Assembly: GCA_030065855.1 (NCBI GenBank)
Contig: JASJCT010000023.1
Coordinates: 1 to 55,530, forward strand
Direction: 5' to 3'
Source of the DNA: Myxococcota bacterium
Lineage (GTDB): Bacteria > Myxococcota_A > Polyangia > JAAYKL01
Length of the DNA: 55,530 nucleotides
The translations under genes and the position numbers were made by a program. Below are positions 1 to 9,669 of the stretch, piece by piece; position 1 is the first letter of the stretch; the number at the start of each line of letters is the position of its first letter. Below the pieces are notes generated by a model, which saw nothing but the letters and a program-made list of their open reading frames with translations, ran no database searches and was not told where the DNA came from.

Positions 1-27
1 GAATTTTACCTTTGAAAACAATTGCTT
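1..27. repeat. terminal 27-bp direct repeat, left copy
   Basis: The first 27 bases are identical, in the same orientation, to the last 27 bases of the window (55504-55530). The copy lies in the loop between two inverted G/C-run palindromic arms, one at each end of the window. It could be the overlap of a circular sequence, or a shared k-mer where an assembly broke at a repeat. Confidence 0.9.
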
Positions 28-149
28 GGACAATTGAAAATCCCCCTGCCCCCTTTTTCAAGGGGGATTCTTTTCTGGCGATCCTACGCTATAAAAACAC
101 CCAAAAATCCTTAACCGAATGCCATTGCCCCTTTGCCAAGGGGGAGGCC
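25..149 (-). repeat. ~125-bp interspersed palindromic repeat, left arm
   Basis: This stretch matches, in inverted orientation and with scattered differences, the last ~130 bases of the window (55374-55502). Shared blocks are the core with CCCCCTTTTTCAAGGGGG (about 41-69), a caaaaatc block, the stretch cttaaccgaatgccattgcc (about 111-130) and a final gggggaggc. A relative sits between topA and trmFO. It looks like a miniature interspersed element or paired palindromic repeat with no coding capacity. Confidence 0.75.
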
Positions 150-189
150 TTTTAACCGACATTGAAGGTTTAACGGAGTACTAGTTAGT

Positions 190-340
190 GTCCGTCCCGA
201 AGCAGCTATTTCAGGGACCAAAATGTAGCTGCGGGGTTTATCTCCGCTTGCAGAATAGCTTGGAATTACTTGGTTTTTTGCCGTGGGGGTAAACCCCACG
301 GCTACAAGATAAGGTGGAAAACTGGCATTTCGGGACGGGT
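190..340. repeat. 150-bp MITE-like inverted-repeat element
   Basis: The stretch is bounded by the inverted sequences ccgtcccgaa (192-201) and ttcgggacgg (329-338). Inside, a tgtagctgcggggttta-type block (about 226-243) is repeated in inverted form near 281-306, and 281-301 is a strong hairpin with arms CCGTGGGG/CCCCACGG. No reading frame is visible. This is probably a small non-autonomous palindromic element. Together with the left terminal repeat it fills the gene-free first 406 bases. Confidence 0.55.
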
Positions 341-406
341 GCTGGTTTACGGATAGCAAAAAAAACGCTATTCTCTTCGCGTCTGTACTATCAAAGGAGG
401 AGATGA

Positions 407-808
407 ATGAAGACTGTATATCGATTTGGCATGTTGATAATTGTGGCGCTGGCAATGGTCGTTGTGACTGGATGCAAAGACGACGGTGGTGGCGACTCGA
501 TTTCTGGATTGTGTAAGGATGGCTGTGAGCAACTTGAGGATTGTCTCGAGGATATATTCGAAGAGTTATATGATGACGACATGGATGAATGCGTCGAAAC
601 GTGCGAGGAAAATCTTGAAGACGATATTGATGACTACGAAGAGTGCGAGAAAGAGATCAAGGCGGAAGCTAAATGCATGAATGGCCTATCCTGTAATGAT
701 TTAGAGGATGAGGACTATGATGACTGTGAAGATGAAATAGATGACTTAAAAGACTGTAAGGAAGAAGTAGACGAAGAAGAAGAGGAAGAGGAGGACGACG
801 ACGAGTAA
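407..808 (+). CDS. highly acidic Cys-rich lipoprotein, unknown function
   Basis: A 133-residue protein that I do not recognise as a named family. Residues 1-22 form a lipoprotein signal peptide with lipobox VTGC, so Cys23 would be lipidated. The mature part has about ten further cysteines in roughly paired spacing (for example CKDGCEQLEDC and CVETC) and an extreme excess of Asp and Glu, ending in an uninterrupted acidic tail of about 19 residues. The start is supported by AAAGGAGG at 393-400. Paired cysteines suggest disulfide-linked small helices at the outer membrane surface, and the acidic tail could bind cations such as calcium. Both roles are inference. It stands alone, 145 bp or more before the next gene. 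Confidence 0.8.
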   Translation: MKTVYRFGMLIIVALAMVVVTGCKDDGGGDSISGLCKDGCEQLEDCLEDIFEELYDDDMDECVETCEENLEDDIDDYEECEKEIKAEAKCMNGLSCNDLEDEDYDDCEDEIDDLKDCKEEVDEEEEEEEDDDE

Positions 809-974
809 TCGTCTCTCGGCTTACACCCCCTTAGCCCACGACCCCAATCCCAGCCCGCTATCAAGTTACCCGACCAACCTACCTTTTTCCGTTATTCAAT
901 CAATTTCGTGTTTGATTGAAATACGGGGATGATTTGTTGTCCCGTATCCCAAGTTGGCCCATAATGGCTCAGTA

Positions 975-3900
975 ATGTCTCGATCTGTGTCAGACACCCA
1001 CAGCGTTCCAGTCATGCAACAACCTGATCTTCCGATCTTTGATCGTCGATATCAGTACATTCGATCTCTTGGACAAGGGGCGCAGGGCATTGTCCACCTG
1101 GCCAGGGATCGGATCTTCGGCAACCGTCTGGTGGCCATCAAGTCGCTCCGGCCACAGGCCAGAGTAGAATGGCAAGCTGCGTTTCGCCACGAGTTCGAGG
1201 TGCTAGCAGGCCTTTCCCATCCGAGACTGTCCCAGGTGCACGATTTTGGAACGACTGAAAACGGGCGCGTCTATTTCACCCGGGATTACGTGGTGGGCGA
1301 TGACCTAAAGACCGCGACCGCGGAGATGTATGCGGACGAGCTCGTCGCTGTGCTGGTGGAGGTATGCCGCGCGCTCAAGCCATTGCACAGCCGCGGCCTT
1401 CTGCACGGAGACTTGAAACCCGGCAACATCATCTGTTCACCCGATGGCGTGGCCCATCTCATCGACTTTTCCTTTGTCCAACCCAGCGGGGAGGACGCCG
1501 TGCAACGGGGCACGGTGCAATACATGGCACCCGAGGTCATCAAGGGGCGATTCGTTGATATGCGCGCGGATCTCTATTCGCTCGGCATCGCCATATACGA
1601 TATCCTATCTGGCACCCCGCCGTTTGAAGGCACCTCTGCCGACGTCATCAGGGGCCACTTGGGGGATCATCGCCCCACACCGGTGCCGCGCTGCATCACC
1701 ACCCGCCCGACCCTTTCTTCGGACATCCTCGACGGCATCATCGGGATTACACGCCGCCTGATCGCACGAAACCCAGATGATCGCTTTCCAGACGTATCAG
1801 AAGTAGAAGCGGCATTCACTGCCCTTGTGCCCGATCAGGTCCTTGTAGATCCCCTGCCAGACTACCCGGTCATTCCGGCATCCATCGGCCTTGATCAGGA
1901 GCTCAAGCGACTCCAGGAGTGGTTGATCAGCCGGTATCAAATCCCATCAGATGCCCACACCCTCAAGGTCGTCCAGGGGGCGCTCGGCACTGGCAAGACC
2001 GCTGTGCTGCGCAACATTAAATGGTGGGCTGAGCTGAACGATATTGCGGTTATCGAAACGCGCTTTGGGGGCGAGCTGTTAGAGCCCATTGCCCGCATCA
2101 TCGATCAATCCCTGTGCTTCCTGACATCAGATCCCGCAACCCTGACCATTGGCGAGCATCTCAGGGGACAACTGACCCGGCCCGGTGTATCTGGCGCAGA
2201 TGTCAATGGATTGATGCAGGAATCGGCCCTGTTTTTAAAGAAAGCCGCCCAAAAGAGGCATTTGCTCATAGAAATCAGCGATTTGGAGCAGGGATCTCCG
2301 GAAGCCATCCGGGTCTTAAGCGGTCTCGTCGCAGCGATGGAGCCGTCTGATCCAGTGGTCATACTCGTGGCTTCTGAACCGTCGTTCCCTTGGCGAGAGC
2401 GCTTGGGCCAGGGCGAGCGCGTGGCCCTACCAGGGCTCAGCACTGATCAAATCGCTCCGCTCGTGGCCTCTTTTTTTGGCAAAGCTGATATGGGCGTTGC
2501 CAATCGCATTCGGACCCACACTGGCGGCAATCCCTTATTTGTCATGGCCCTGCTTCGGGACTTGGCAGCAACTGGAAAAGGCGTGGACCAGCTGGAACAA
2601 CTGGGGCCGCCACGCCAACTAGAGGTGTACTGGCGCGACAAGCTGGACACACTGGGCCAGGAGAAGCGACACGTGGTCGAGGCCGCTGCAGTGATCGATC
2701 GCACGGCAAGTGCTGCTGAGATCGCCCGGGTCGCTGACATGGAGCCGGACGCACTACAGGCAGTGACGGTTACCCTAGAAGCCGACGGCTGGCTGAGGCG
2801 GGGCATTGATGGGTATCACGTTGCAACGGCATTCCTCGCCAACGAGATTCGCGGCGCCATCGACGATACGACCCGCATTGACTACCATCGCCGGGTTGTC
2901 GACATCGAACCCAATGAAGCAAAAAAACTACTGCACGCTGCCCGGGCAAAACAAGTGACGCCAATTGTGGCGCAGGGCCGCGAAGTATCCCGATCCCTGG
3001 AGATCGCAGGGGCACTCCACGCCGCCCGGGAGCTGACCACCGAAATGCTGGCCCTGCTTGAGGACCATGCCCAGGCAGATCTGATGCGTCTGGATCTGGG
3101 AAGGATTTGCTTGGCCCAGGGCGACTACGAGACGGCTGAGCACTATCTGATGCCGCTAGCGCGCCATCCAAGACAGGACGTGCAACGGCGGTCTGCCCTG
3201 TTGCTCGGATCCCTCCTGGCACTGGTGGGCGACCTGGACCGCGCGGCGACCTATTTAAATCTGGCGCTCGATATGGCCAGCACCCCGTCGGAAGAAGCGC
3301 GCGCTTATGGAGAACTCGCAAACGTGGCGTTCATGCGGGGGGATCTCAAGGCCTGTGCTGCATCTGCCCAAAGCGGACTCGATCGCGCACCAAAACAGCA
3401 TCCCATCCGCGCCGATCTGCTTCGCGTCCTGGCCAAAGAAGAAGCCCAGGCAGGACGCCACGCAGAGGCCTTGGGATCCGCGCGGGATGCGGTTTCAGAG
3501 GCACGCCTCTCAGGCGACCGGCACGCCATTGCCAGAGCCATCGATATGCTGGCGTGGGTGCGCCAACAATCAGGGGATTTGGTCAGTGCGGTCAATGAGT
3601 TGGAACGCGCGGCCACCCTCTACCGGGAAATCGGGGACCTGCCCCGCCTGATGCGGGATCAGTTGGTGCTCGGGGATCTCAAGTGGTGGCTGGAAAGCTG
3701 GCCCGAAGCCCTCAATCATTACGAGGAGGCCGACCGCATTGCTGGCGCTGTAGCAAACCCCATCAAGCGTCTCTTGGTTATCATCGGGCTGGGGCAAGCC
3801 CTGGTTAAGGTCGGTAGACTCGAGCGGGCAAAATTGGTCATTGGAGAGGCCGAGCAAGAGGCGGTTCGGTTGGGACAAGAAGAGTTGCGGCTCAAGGCTG

Positions 3901-6173
3901 TTTTTTACAAGGGAGATCTCCTGGCGGCCCAGGGCAAAGTGGGGAAAGCTATTTCCCAGTACAATGAAGCCCGCACCGGCTTTGAACGCCTGTGTCGCCA
4001 AGACCCTGGCAAAGAAGACGCGACCCTTCGATCTGATACTGAAAAGGGTGGATGGGTTCGAAAGCAGGCCATCCTGGCAGATATAGAACTGGAAATGGCT
4101 GGCTGGTTGCTCTGGCGAAATAGGCCGGGGGACGTGGGCGAAGCTGACAAACTGGTGCAACGTGCCAAGACCCGCACGCGAGAAGAAGAGGGGCGGTTGT
4201 TCGAAGAAAACCTCGCGCTCAGAGAGGGGATGGTCGCTATTGCAGCCGGTCGTTCAGAGGTGGGCATCTCCCTGTTGGACGGGTTGATCGAAGCGTTGGA
4301 AAAAACAAAAACGCGGGATATCGCCTGGCAGGCCCACCTTGTAGCGGCAAAGGGATACATGGCGCGCGATGCGGATTTCTTGGCACGCCGGCGACTCAGG
4401 CAGGCCGAAGATAATCTCAATGCGCTTGCAGCCGGGTTCTCCGCGGAACAACGACTGTCTTTTTGGCAAGACGTGCGGCGGGCCGAGGTCAGGAGGTTGT
4501 TAACGGCCACGAGGCCGTCTTCTGGCTTCTCATCTTCTGGGCTCGTAAAAAAGGAAATTGGTGAGATTGACCAAGAGGCCCAGGCGCTTTACCGGATTTT
4601 GGATATTAACAAGCAACTCTCTACCGAGCGCGATCTCACCCGACTGCTCGAAGGTATTCTCGATGCTGCCATTGAATTGACAGGTGCGGAGCAGGGGCTT
4701 CTTTTGATGGCCACTGATCAAGCTGACGGCCGGCTCGAGGTGTGTGCAGCCAGGGAATTGGATAGTGGGGACAAAAACAATCCCCACGAGCGATTCAGCC
4801 AATCAATTGCCGAATCCGTCTACCTAGACGGCGATCCCGTTGTGACTGTAGACGCGATGGGGGATGACCGTTTCAACGAATTCCTATCCGTGCACGAGCT
4901 AAGGCTGAAGTCAGTGGCGTGCCTACCAGTGCAGTACCGGGGTCAGACCCTCGGGGTTCTGTATTTGGAAAATCGCCTGAGACGCGGGCGATTTGGCGGC
5001 AGGGACCTGCGGGTGCTCGCCGCATTTTCAGACCAGGTCGCTATTGCCATCGCCCACGCACGTCTTTTAGAAGAGGCAAAAGCCCGGGCATCAGAGGTTG
5101 CTGCGGCAAGGCGGGATCTAGCGTCCGCTTACGACAGGCAGGCCGCCGACCTGAATGCTCGACAGGCAGATCTAAAGCGCGTGCATGGCCAATTGGATAG
5201 ACTGCGCAGCCGGATTGAAGGCACGGGTGACTACCACGGGGCCATCGGCACTGGTCCTGCAATGGCGCGTATTTTTTCACTGATCGAACGGGTAAAGGAT
5301 CTCCAGGTACCAGTGGTTTTTATCGGAGCAAGCGGCACTGGCAAGGATCTCTTGGCCCGAATTCTCCACGACCAAAGCAACCGAGGCAGCGGACCCTTTC
5401 TGGTTATGAGTTGCGGCAGCCTACCAGAGACGCTCATCGAGTCCACCTTGTTTGGACACCTGAAAGGGGCGTTTTCCGGTGCGACAACCGATCGCCAGGG
5501 CCTACTTCACGCAGCAGACGGGGGCACGCTATACCTGGATGAGATAGGCGATATGACCCCGCGCATGCAAATCGATCTGCTCCGCGTATTGCAGGAAGGC
5601 TGTTTTACGCCGCTCGGATCCTCAACAGCGATTCGCGTTAATTTTCGACTCATCGCATCCAGCAAGGTCCCCCTTCAAGAACTCGTCGATAATGGACGCC
5701 TGCGCCAAGACCTCCTTTACCGGCTGCAAGTGGTCACGTTGGAAATCGCTCCCTTAAGAAAGCGCAGAGAAGATATCCTGCCGCTCGTCCGTCGATTTAT
5801 CGACCGAGAGGCTGGGCAAGCAAATCGCCCTGAGCGCCCCCTCACCAGAGACGCAGCCGATGCCCTGATCGCGCATGAATGGCCGGGAAATGTTCGAGAA
5901 CTAGAGCAAGTGGTCCGGCGAACCATCCTCATCGGGGACAGTGCTGGGCCGATCCAGGCCGAAGAGCTCGGATTAAAAACACTGTCCAAGGATGGTGTGA
6001 TGCCAAAGCGCACCCCCGAAAAACAGAGAGGCTTCACTTCTAAAGAGGCCGCACACATCATTGATGCCTTGGAGCAATGTCAATGGAATCGAACCCGGGC
6101 TGCAGAGGCCCTCGGCATTCCCCGGCGGACTTTTTATAGAAAAATCAAGAGATTGGGCATTGCCCTGAAGTAA
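975..6173 (+). CDS. Ser/Thr kinase-STAND ATPase-TPR-GAF-sigma54 activator fusion
   Basis: A 1732-residue single-chain signalling protein. Domains in order: a Ser/Thr protein kinase (about 25-285) with glycine loop GQGAQG, VAIK lysine near 56, catalytic loop HGDLKPGN and DFS in place of DFG; an AAA/STAND-type ATPase with Walker A GALGTGKT near 335; TPR-like helices (about 680-1170); a GAF domain (about 1225-1365); a short coiled coil; a sigma-54 activator AAA+ domain from about 1423 with Walker A GASGTGKD, loop GAFSGA and Walker B YLDEIGD; and a C-terminal Fis-type helix-turn-helix (about 1693-1732). This architecture is known from deltaproteobacteria and couples sensing to RpoN-dependent transcription. 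The catalytic loop lacks the usual arginine, and the loop that contacts sigma-54 has Ser for Thr. The ATG at 975 was preferred to a TTG at 954; neither has a clear ribosome site. Target genes are unknown. Confidence 0.9.
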   Translation: MSRSVSDTHSVPVMQQPDLPIFDRRYQYIRSLGQGAQGIVHLARDRIFGNRLVAIKSLRPQARVEWQAAFRHEFEVLAGLSHPRLSQVHDFGTTENGRVYFTRDYVVGDDLKTATAEMYADELVAVLVEVCRALKPLHSRGLLHGDLKPGNIICSPDGVAHLIDFSFVQPSGEDAVQRGTVQYMAPEVIKGRFVDMRADLYSLGIAIYDILSGTPPFEGTSADVIRGHLGDHRPTPVPRCITTRPTLSSDILDGIIGITRRLIARNPDDRFPDVSEVEAAFTALVPDQVLVDPLPDYPVIPASIGLDQELKRLQEWLISRYQIPSDAHTLKVVQGALGTGKTAVLRNIKWWAELNDIAVIETRFGGELLEPIARIIDQSLCFLTSDPATLTIGEHLRGQLTRPGVSGADVNGLMQESALFLKKAAQKRHLLIEISDLEQGSPEAIRVLSGLVAAMEPSDPVVILVASEPSFPWRERLGQGERVALPGLSTDQIAPLVASFFGKADMGVANRIRTHTGGNPLFVMALLRDLAATGKGVDQLEQLGPPRQLEVYWRDKLDTLGQEKRHVVEAAAVIDRTASAAEIARVADMEPDALQAVTVTLEADGWLRRGIDGYHVATAFLANEIRGAIDDTTRIDYHRRVVDIEPNEAKKLLHAARAKQVTPIVAQGREVSRSLEIAGALHAARELTTEMLALLEDHAQADLMRLDLGRICLAQGDYETAEHYLMPLARHPRQDVQRRSALLLGSLLALVGDLDRAATYLNLALDMASTPSEEARAYGELANVAFMRGDLKACAASAQSGLDRAPKQHPIRADLLRVLAKEEAQAGRHAEALGSARDAVSEARLSGDRHAIARAIDMLAWVRQQSGDLVSAVNELERAATLYREIGDLPRLMRDQLVLGDLKWWLESWPEALNHYEEADRIAGAVANPIKRLLVIIGLGQALVKVGRLERAKLVIGEAEQEAVRLGQEELRLKAVFYKGDLLAAQGKVGKAISQYNEARTGFERLCRQDPGKEDATLRSDTEKGGWVRKQAILADIELEMAGWLLWRNRPGDVGEADKLVQRAKTRTREEEGRLFEENLALREGMVAIAAGRSEVGISLLDGLIEALEKTKTRDIAWQAHLVAAKGYMARDADFLARRRLRQAEDNLNALAAGFSAEQRLSFWQDVRRAEVRRLLTATRPSSGFSSSGLVKKEIGEIDQEAQALYRILDINKQLSTERDLTRLLEGILDAAIELTGAEQGLLLMATDQADGRLEVCAARELDSGDKNNPHERFSQSIAESVYLDGDPVVTVDAMGDDRFNEFLSVHELRLKSVACLPVQYRGQTLGVLYLENRLRRGRFGGRDLRVLAAFSDQVAIAIAHARLLEEAKARASEVAAARRDLASAYDRQAADLNARQADLKRVHGQLDRLRSRIEGTGDYHGAIGTGPAMARIFSLIERVKDLQVPVVFIGASGTGKDLLARILHDQSNRGSGPFLVMSCGSLPETLIESTLFGHLKGAFSGATTDRQGLLHAADGGTLYLDEIGDMTPRMQIDLLRVLQEGCFTPLGSSTAIRVNFRLIASSKVPLQELVDNGRLRQDLLYRLQVVTLEIAPLRKRREDILPLVRRFIDREAGQANRPERPLTRDAADALIAHEWPGNVRELEQVVRRTILIGDSAGPIQAEELGLKTLSKDGVMPKRTPEKQRGFTSKEAAHIIDALEQCQWNRTRAAEALGIPRRTFYRKIKRLGIALK

Positions 6174-6176
6174 TCC

Positions 6177-7208
6177 GTGTGCAGCAATGGCCCCCTTATC
6201 ACTGTTGAATCTAAAAAAACAGACTTGACGGTGGCGGCCATCCCGACCATTAATCATGTCGCGATAAAAAATGGGCAGATGACGAATCGATATCATGAAA
6301 ACAAGACGAAGCGGGTAATAGGCAGCGCATCAAAAATTTCAATCGGACACCCAGACTATCCGAGCGAATTGCAACAACTGACCGACTCCCCCAAATGTCT
6401 CTATGTCTTAGGGCGCATCCCAGTGGGACCGATGGTAGCCATTGTTGGCTCACGGGCTGCTGACCCGGCTGCCAAACGATTTGTCCTAGGCCTGGCAGCT
6501 GATTTGACTGCGCACGGCCTGGTGGTCATTTCCGGCGGGGCCGAGGGCATTGACACAGCGGCACATCAGGGGGCACTAGAGGCAGGCGGTGTTACAGTCG
6601 CTATCATCGGCTCGGGGTTTGACTTCATGTATCCCAAGGCAAATGCGTCCCTGTTTGAAAAAATCGCAACGCGCGGTGCCCTCGTCACGGAATTCGCGCC
6701 TGAGCAGCCACCGACAAAGTGGACATTCCCCAGGCGTAACCGGCTCGTCGCGGCCATGGCAGGTGCTGTGGTGGTATCGCAAGCCGGCGAGACGTCAGGC
6801 GCTTTGATCACGGCACGTATTGCTAAGAATCTGGGAATTCCCTTGGGCGCGGTGCCTGGACCGGCCGGCGATGCCCGGTACCGGGGCAGCCACCAGCTGC
6901 TCAGATCAGGGGCGTCACTGGTGGAATCTGCCGAAGACGTCCTCAGCATTGTCGCCCATGCGGGACCCCGCAATCAAATGCCCCTGCCCGGGCTTGCATC
7001 GCACCCTCAGAAGACGGCATCCCAGCATGTCCCAACCCCTGAGGAAGTCAAAATACTTGATATTTTAGGGTCTGGTCCCATACATATCGATGAGATTATT
7101 ACAGCCACGGGCTTGAGCCCGGGCAAGGTGACTGCTGCTGTCTTGTCTCTGGAAATCGTCGGATTCGTTGAGGATCAAGGTGGTAAACGCTACGTCAAGT
7201 TGGACTAA
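6177..7208 (+). CDS. dprA: DNA processing protein DprA (short form)
   Basis: DprA/Smf binds single-stranded DNA entering during transformation and loads RecA. The 343-residue frame contains the Rossmann-like core: AIVGSRAAD, SGGAEGIDTAAHQGAL, FPRRNRLVAAM and the TSGALITARIAKNLG stretch. A C-terminal winged-helix (about residues 275-343) follows. The N-terminal helical (SAM-like) domain found in many DprA proteins is absent, since the core begins within about 60 residues. The GTG at 6177 lies 3 bp after the kinase gene, but the first ~34 residues look non-homologous, so the in-frame ATG at 6279 (309 aa) may be the true start. topA follows after 24 bp, as in many deltaproteobacteria. Confidence 0.9.
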   Translation: MCSNGPLITVESKKTDLTVAAIPTINHVAIKNGQMTNRYHENKTKRVIGSASKISIGHPDYPSELQQLTDSPKCLYVLGRIPVGPMVAIVGSRAADPAAKRFVLGLAADLTAHGLVVISGGAEGIDTAAHQGALEAGGVTVAIIGSGFDFMYPKANASLFEKIATRGALVTEFAPEQPPTKWTFPRRNRLVAAMAGAVVVSQAGETSGALITARIAKNLGIPLGAVPGPAGDARYRGSHQLLRSGASLVESAEDVLSIVAHAGPRNQMPLPGLASHPQKTASQHVPTPEEVKILDILGSGPIHIDEIITATGLSPGKVTAAVLSLEIVGFVEDQGGKRYVKLD

Positions 7209-7232
7209 AGTAGGGGGGAGAAAGAACCGATT

Positions 7233-9503
7233 ATGGCCAAATCGTTAGTGATCGTTGAATCTCCGACCAAAGCTCGCACTATACGCAAGTATCTCGGGTC
7301 ATCATACACCGTCAAGGCATCTCTTGGTCATGTCAAGGACCTGCCCAAGGCAAAAATGGGCGTTGCCATCGACAATCAGTTTGCGCCAGAGTATCGGATC
7401 ATCCCTGGAAAGAAAAAAATACTGGGCGAACTTTTAAAATATGCCGAACAAGCAGATACCATCTACCTCGCCTTGGACCCTGATCGGGAGGGAGAGGCCA
7501 TTGCCTGGCACATTGCCGAGGAAATCGGCCTCGATCCGGACAAGGTAAGGCGGGTTCTGTTCAACGAAATCACCAAAAAGGGCATTGCCAAAGGTCTGGA
7601 TTTGCCTCAACCCCTCAATGTCAGGCGTTACGAGTCTCAACAGGCCAGGCGCATCCTCGATCGACTCGTGGGGTATGAGATATCACCCATCTTGTGGAAA
7701 AAGGTCAGACGCGGGCTCTCTGCTGGTCGGGTCCAATCCGTATCCCTGCGCCTCATTGTGGACAGGGAGCGAGAAATCGAAGCATTTGAACCAGAGGAAT
7801 TCTGGAAAATCGATGTCCAGCTGGAGGGGAAAACCCCACCGAAGTTCAAAGCCCGCTATTACGGCTCAAATGGGAAAAAGGAAAAAATCCCATCCGGCGA
7901 GGTTGCCGAGCGCGTGCAACAGGAGTTGACCCAAGCTGACGTTGTCGTGGCCAAGGTCGAACGCAAGGAGCGAAAGCGGGCGCCCCTGCCCCCGTTTATC
8001 ACCAGCCGCCTGCAACAAGAAGCAGTGCGGCGGTTCCGCTTCGCTGCTAAACGCACAATGATGATCGCACAGCAGCTCTACGAGGGCATCGATGTGGGAG
8101 AGGAGGGCACTATCGGTCTCATCACTTACATGCGAACCGATTCGGTCCGCCTCTCAGGAGACGCAGTCGAGGATCTCCGGGGCTACATTGCCGAGCGATT
8201 TGGAAAAGACCACTTGCCGCGCCGTGCAAATACGTTCAAAAGCCGCAAGGGCGCGCAGGATGCACACGAGGCCATACGCCCCACTTCGGTCCACCTCACA
8301 CCGAGTCGCATTGGGAAATACCTGACCGTTGATCAGCGCAAGCTCTACAAGCTGATTTGGGAGCGGTTTGTTGCCTGCCAAATGCGCCCGGCAATCTACG
8401 ATCAGACAAATGTATTCATCACAGCGGGCCAGCATGAGCTCAGAACTTCTGGATCGGTCCTCAAATTCCGCGGATGGCTGGAAGTATCCGAAGATAGCGG
8501 GATGACGCCACCGGTCAACGGCAACGGAAATGGGGATGGAGACGAGGAATCTGCTGAACTACCAGTGCTGAACCAAGGAGATGTCCTCACCCTTGCGGAA
8601 GAGGGTGTGTCAGCTGAACAAAAGTTCACCCAACCACCGCCCCGATTCACCGAGGGTACCCTCATCCGCGAGCTCGAGGATCGGGGCATTGGCCGGCCGA
8701 GCACCTATGCCACCATCCTTTCGACCATACAAGACCGGCGATATGTCGTAAAAGATGAGGGGCGGTTCAAGCCCTCTGAGTTGGGTAGATTGGTCACGGA
8801 CCGTCTGGTGTGGCACTTTCCCCGCATTCTCGACGTGGATTTCACCGCATCCATGGAGGAATCCCTCGACCAGATTGAGGAGGGAAAAGAGGATTGGATA
8901 GCCCTCCTGAAAAGATTCTACGGGCCCTTTCACGAAGATGTGGAAAAAGCCCTCAAAGAGATGAAAGACATCCGGGATTTGGCTGAGGAAACCGGTGAGA
9001 AATGCGAGGAGTGCGGAAAGCCCATGCTCGTCAAATGGGGTCGCAACGGGCGCTTTATCGCCTGCTCTGGCTATCCAAAATGCCGCAACACCAAGGAGTT
9101 GGACGGCGGTGAATCCAAGGCCAACGGCGAACCCATCGATGTGGCCTGCGAGGCCTGCGGAAAACCCATGGTTCGCAAACACGGGCGATTCGGTGATTTT
9201 CTTGCGTGCTCGGGCTATCCTACCTGTGGCGCAACCCGATCCATACCCACCGGCATCCAATGCCCCAGAGCGGATTGCAATGGGGAACTCACCCAGCGCA
9301 GGACCAAGCGAGGCCGCATTTTCTACGGCTGCAGTGAGTTCAAAAAATCCGGATGCGATTTTGTGGTCTGGGGCACGCCCGTCAAGGAGACCTGCCCCTC
9401 GTGTCAGGCTGGGTTCCTCGTGACTTCCACGAGGCGCAAAGGGGGGCGCACCTTAAAGTGTGTGGCAGAGGAATGCGACTACAAGCGCACTGAGGACGCT
9501 TAG
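7233..9503 (+). CDS. topA: DNA topoisomerase I
   Basis: Type IA topoisomerase that relaxes negative supercoils behind RNA polymerase and replication forks. The 756-residue protein begins with a Toprim domain (SLVIVESPTKA, then DPDREGEA). It carries the catalytic tyrosine in ITYMRTDSVRLS (Tyr299) and ends in four zinc-ribbon modules (about 588-756), each with paired cysteines, such as CEECGKP with CSGYPKC. A Gly/Asn/Asp-rich linker (about 429-440) interrupts the gate region. A purine-rich ribosome site (gggggag) precedes the ATG. It lies 24 bp after dprA and is probably cotranscribed with it. Length and domain order fit the family. Confidence 0.97.
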   Translation: MAKSLVIVESPTKARTIRKYLGSSYTVKASLGHVKDLPKAKMGVAIDNQFAPEYRIIPGKKKILGELLKYAEQADTIYLALDPDREGEAIAWHIAEEIGLDPDKVRRVLFNEITKKGIAKGLDLPQPLNVRRYESQQARRILDRLVGYEISPILWKKVRRGLSAGRVQSVSLRLIVDREREIEAFEPEEFWKIDVQLEGKTPPKFKARYYGSNGKKEKIPSGEVAERVQQELTQADVVVAKVERKERKRAPLPPFITSRLQQEAVRRFRFAAKRTMMIAQQLYEGIDVGEEGTIGLITYMRTDSVRLSGDAVEDLRGYIAERFGKDHLPRRANTFKSRKGAQDAHEAIRPTSVHLTPSRIGKYLTVDQRKLYKLIWERFVACQMRPAIYDQTNVFITAGQHELRTSGSVLKFRGWLEVSEDSGMTPPVNGNGNGDGDEESAELPVLNQGDVLTLAEEGVSAEQKFTQPPPRFTEGTLIRELEDRGIGRPSTYATILSTIQDRRYVVKDEGRFKPSELGRLVTDRLVWHFPRILDVDFTASMEESLDQIEEGKEDWIALLKRFYGPFHEDVEKALKEMKDIRDLAEETGEKCEECGKPMLVKWGRNGRFIACSGYPKCRNTKELDGGESKANGEPIDVACEACGKPMVRKHGRFGDFLACSGYPTCGATRSIPTGIQCPRADCNGELTQRRTKRGRIFYGCSEFKKSGCDFVVWGTPVKETCPSCQAGFLVTSTRRKGGRTLKCVAEECDYKRTEDA

Positions 9504-9556
9504 CAACGCCCTAGAACTAGTCTATGTCAAACGAATTTTGTCGGCTGAAGATAGTA

Positions 9557-9656
9557 AATTCCCCCTTGAAAAAGGGGGGTAGGGGGATTTTGTCACACCG
9601 AGACGGTAGAGGAAACGATGAAATCCCCCCGGCCCCCTTTGCCAAAGGGGGAGCCC
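9557..9656. repeat. paired G/C-run palindromic repeat between topA and trmFO
   Basis: Two palindromic blocks face each other. The first (about 9559-9592) has CCCCCTTGAAAAAGGGGG followed by tagggggatttt. The second (9621-9656) is the inverted form with ccccctttgccaaaggggg. This head-to-head arrangement is what would result if the two ends of the window were joined. It occupies the whole topA-trmFO gap and could form strong hairpins in the transcript, so it may act as a terminator or mRNA-stability element as well as a repeat. Confidence 0.75.
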
Positions 9657-9669
9657 CGTTACCTCTTTG

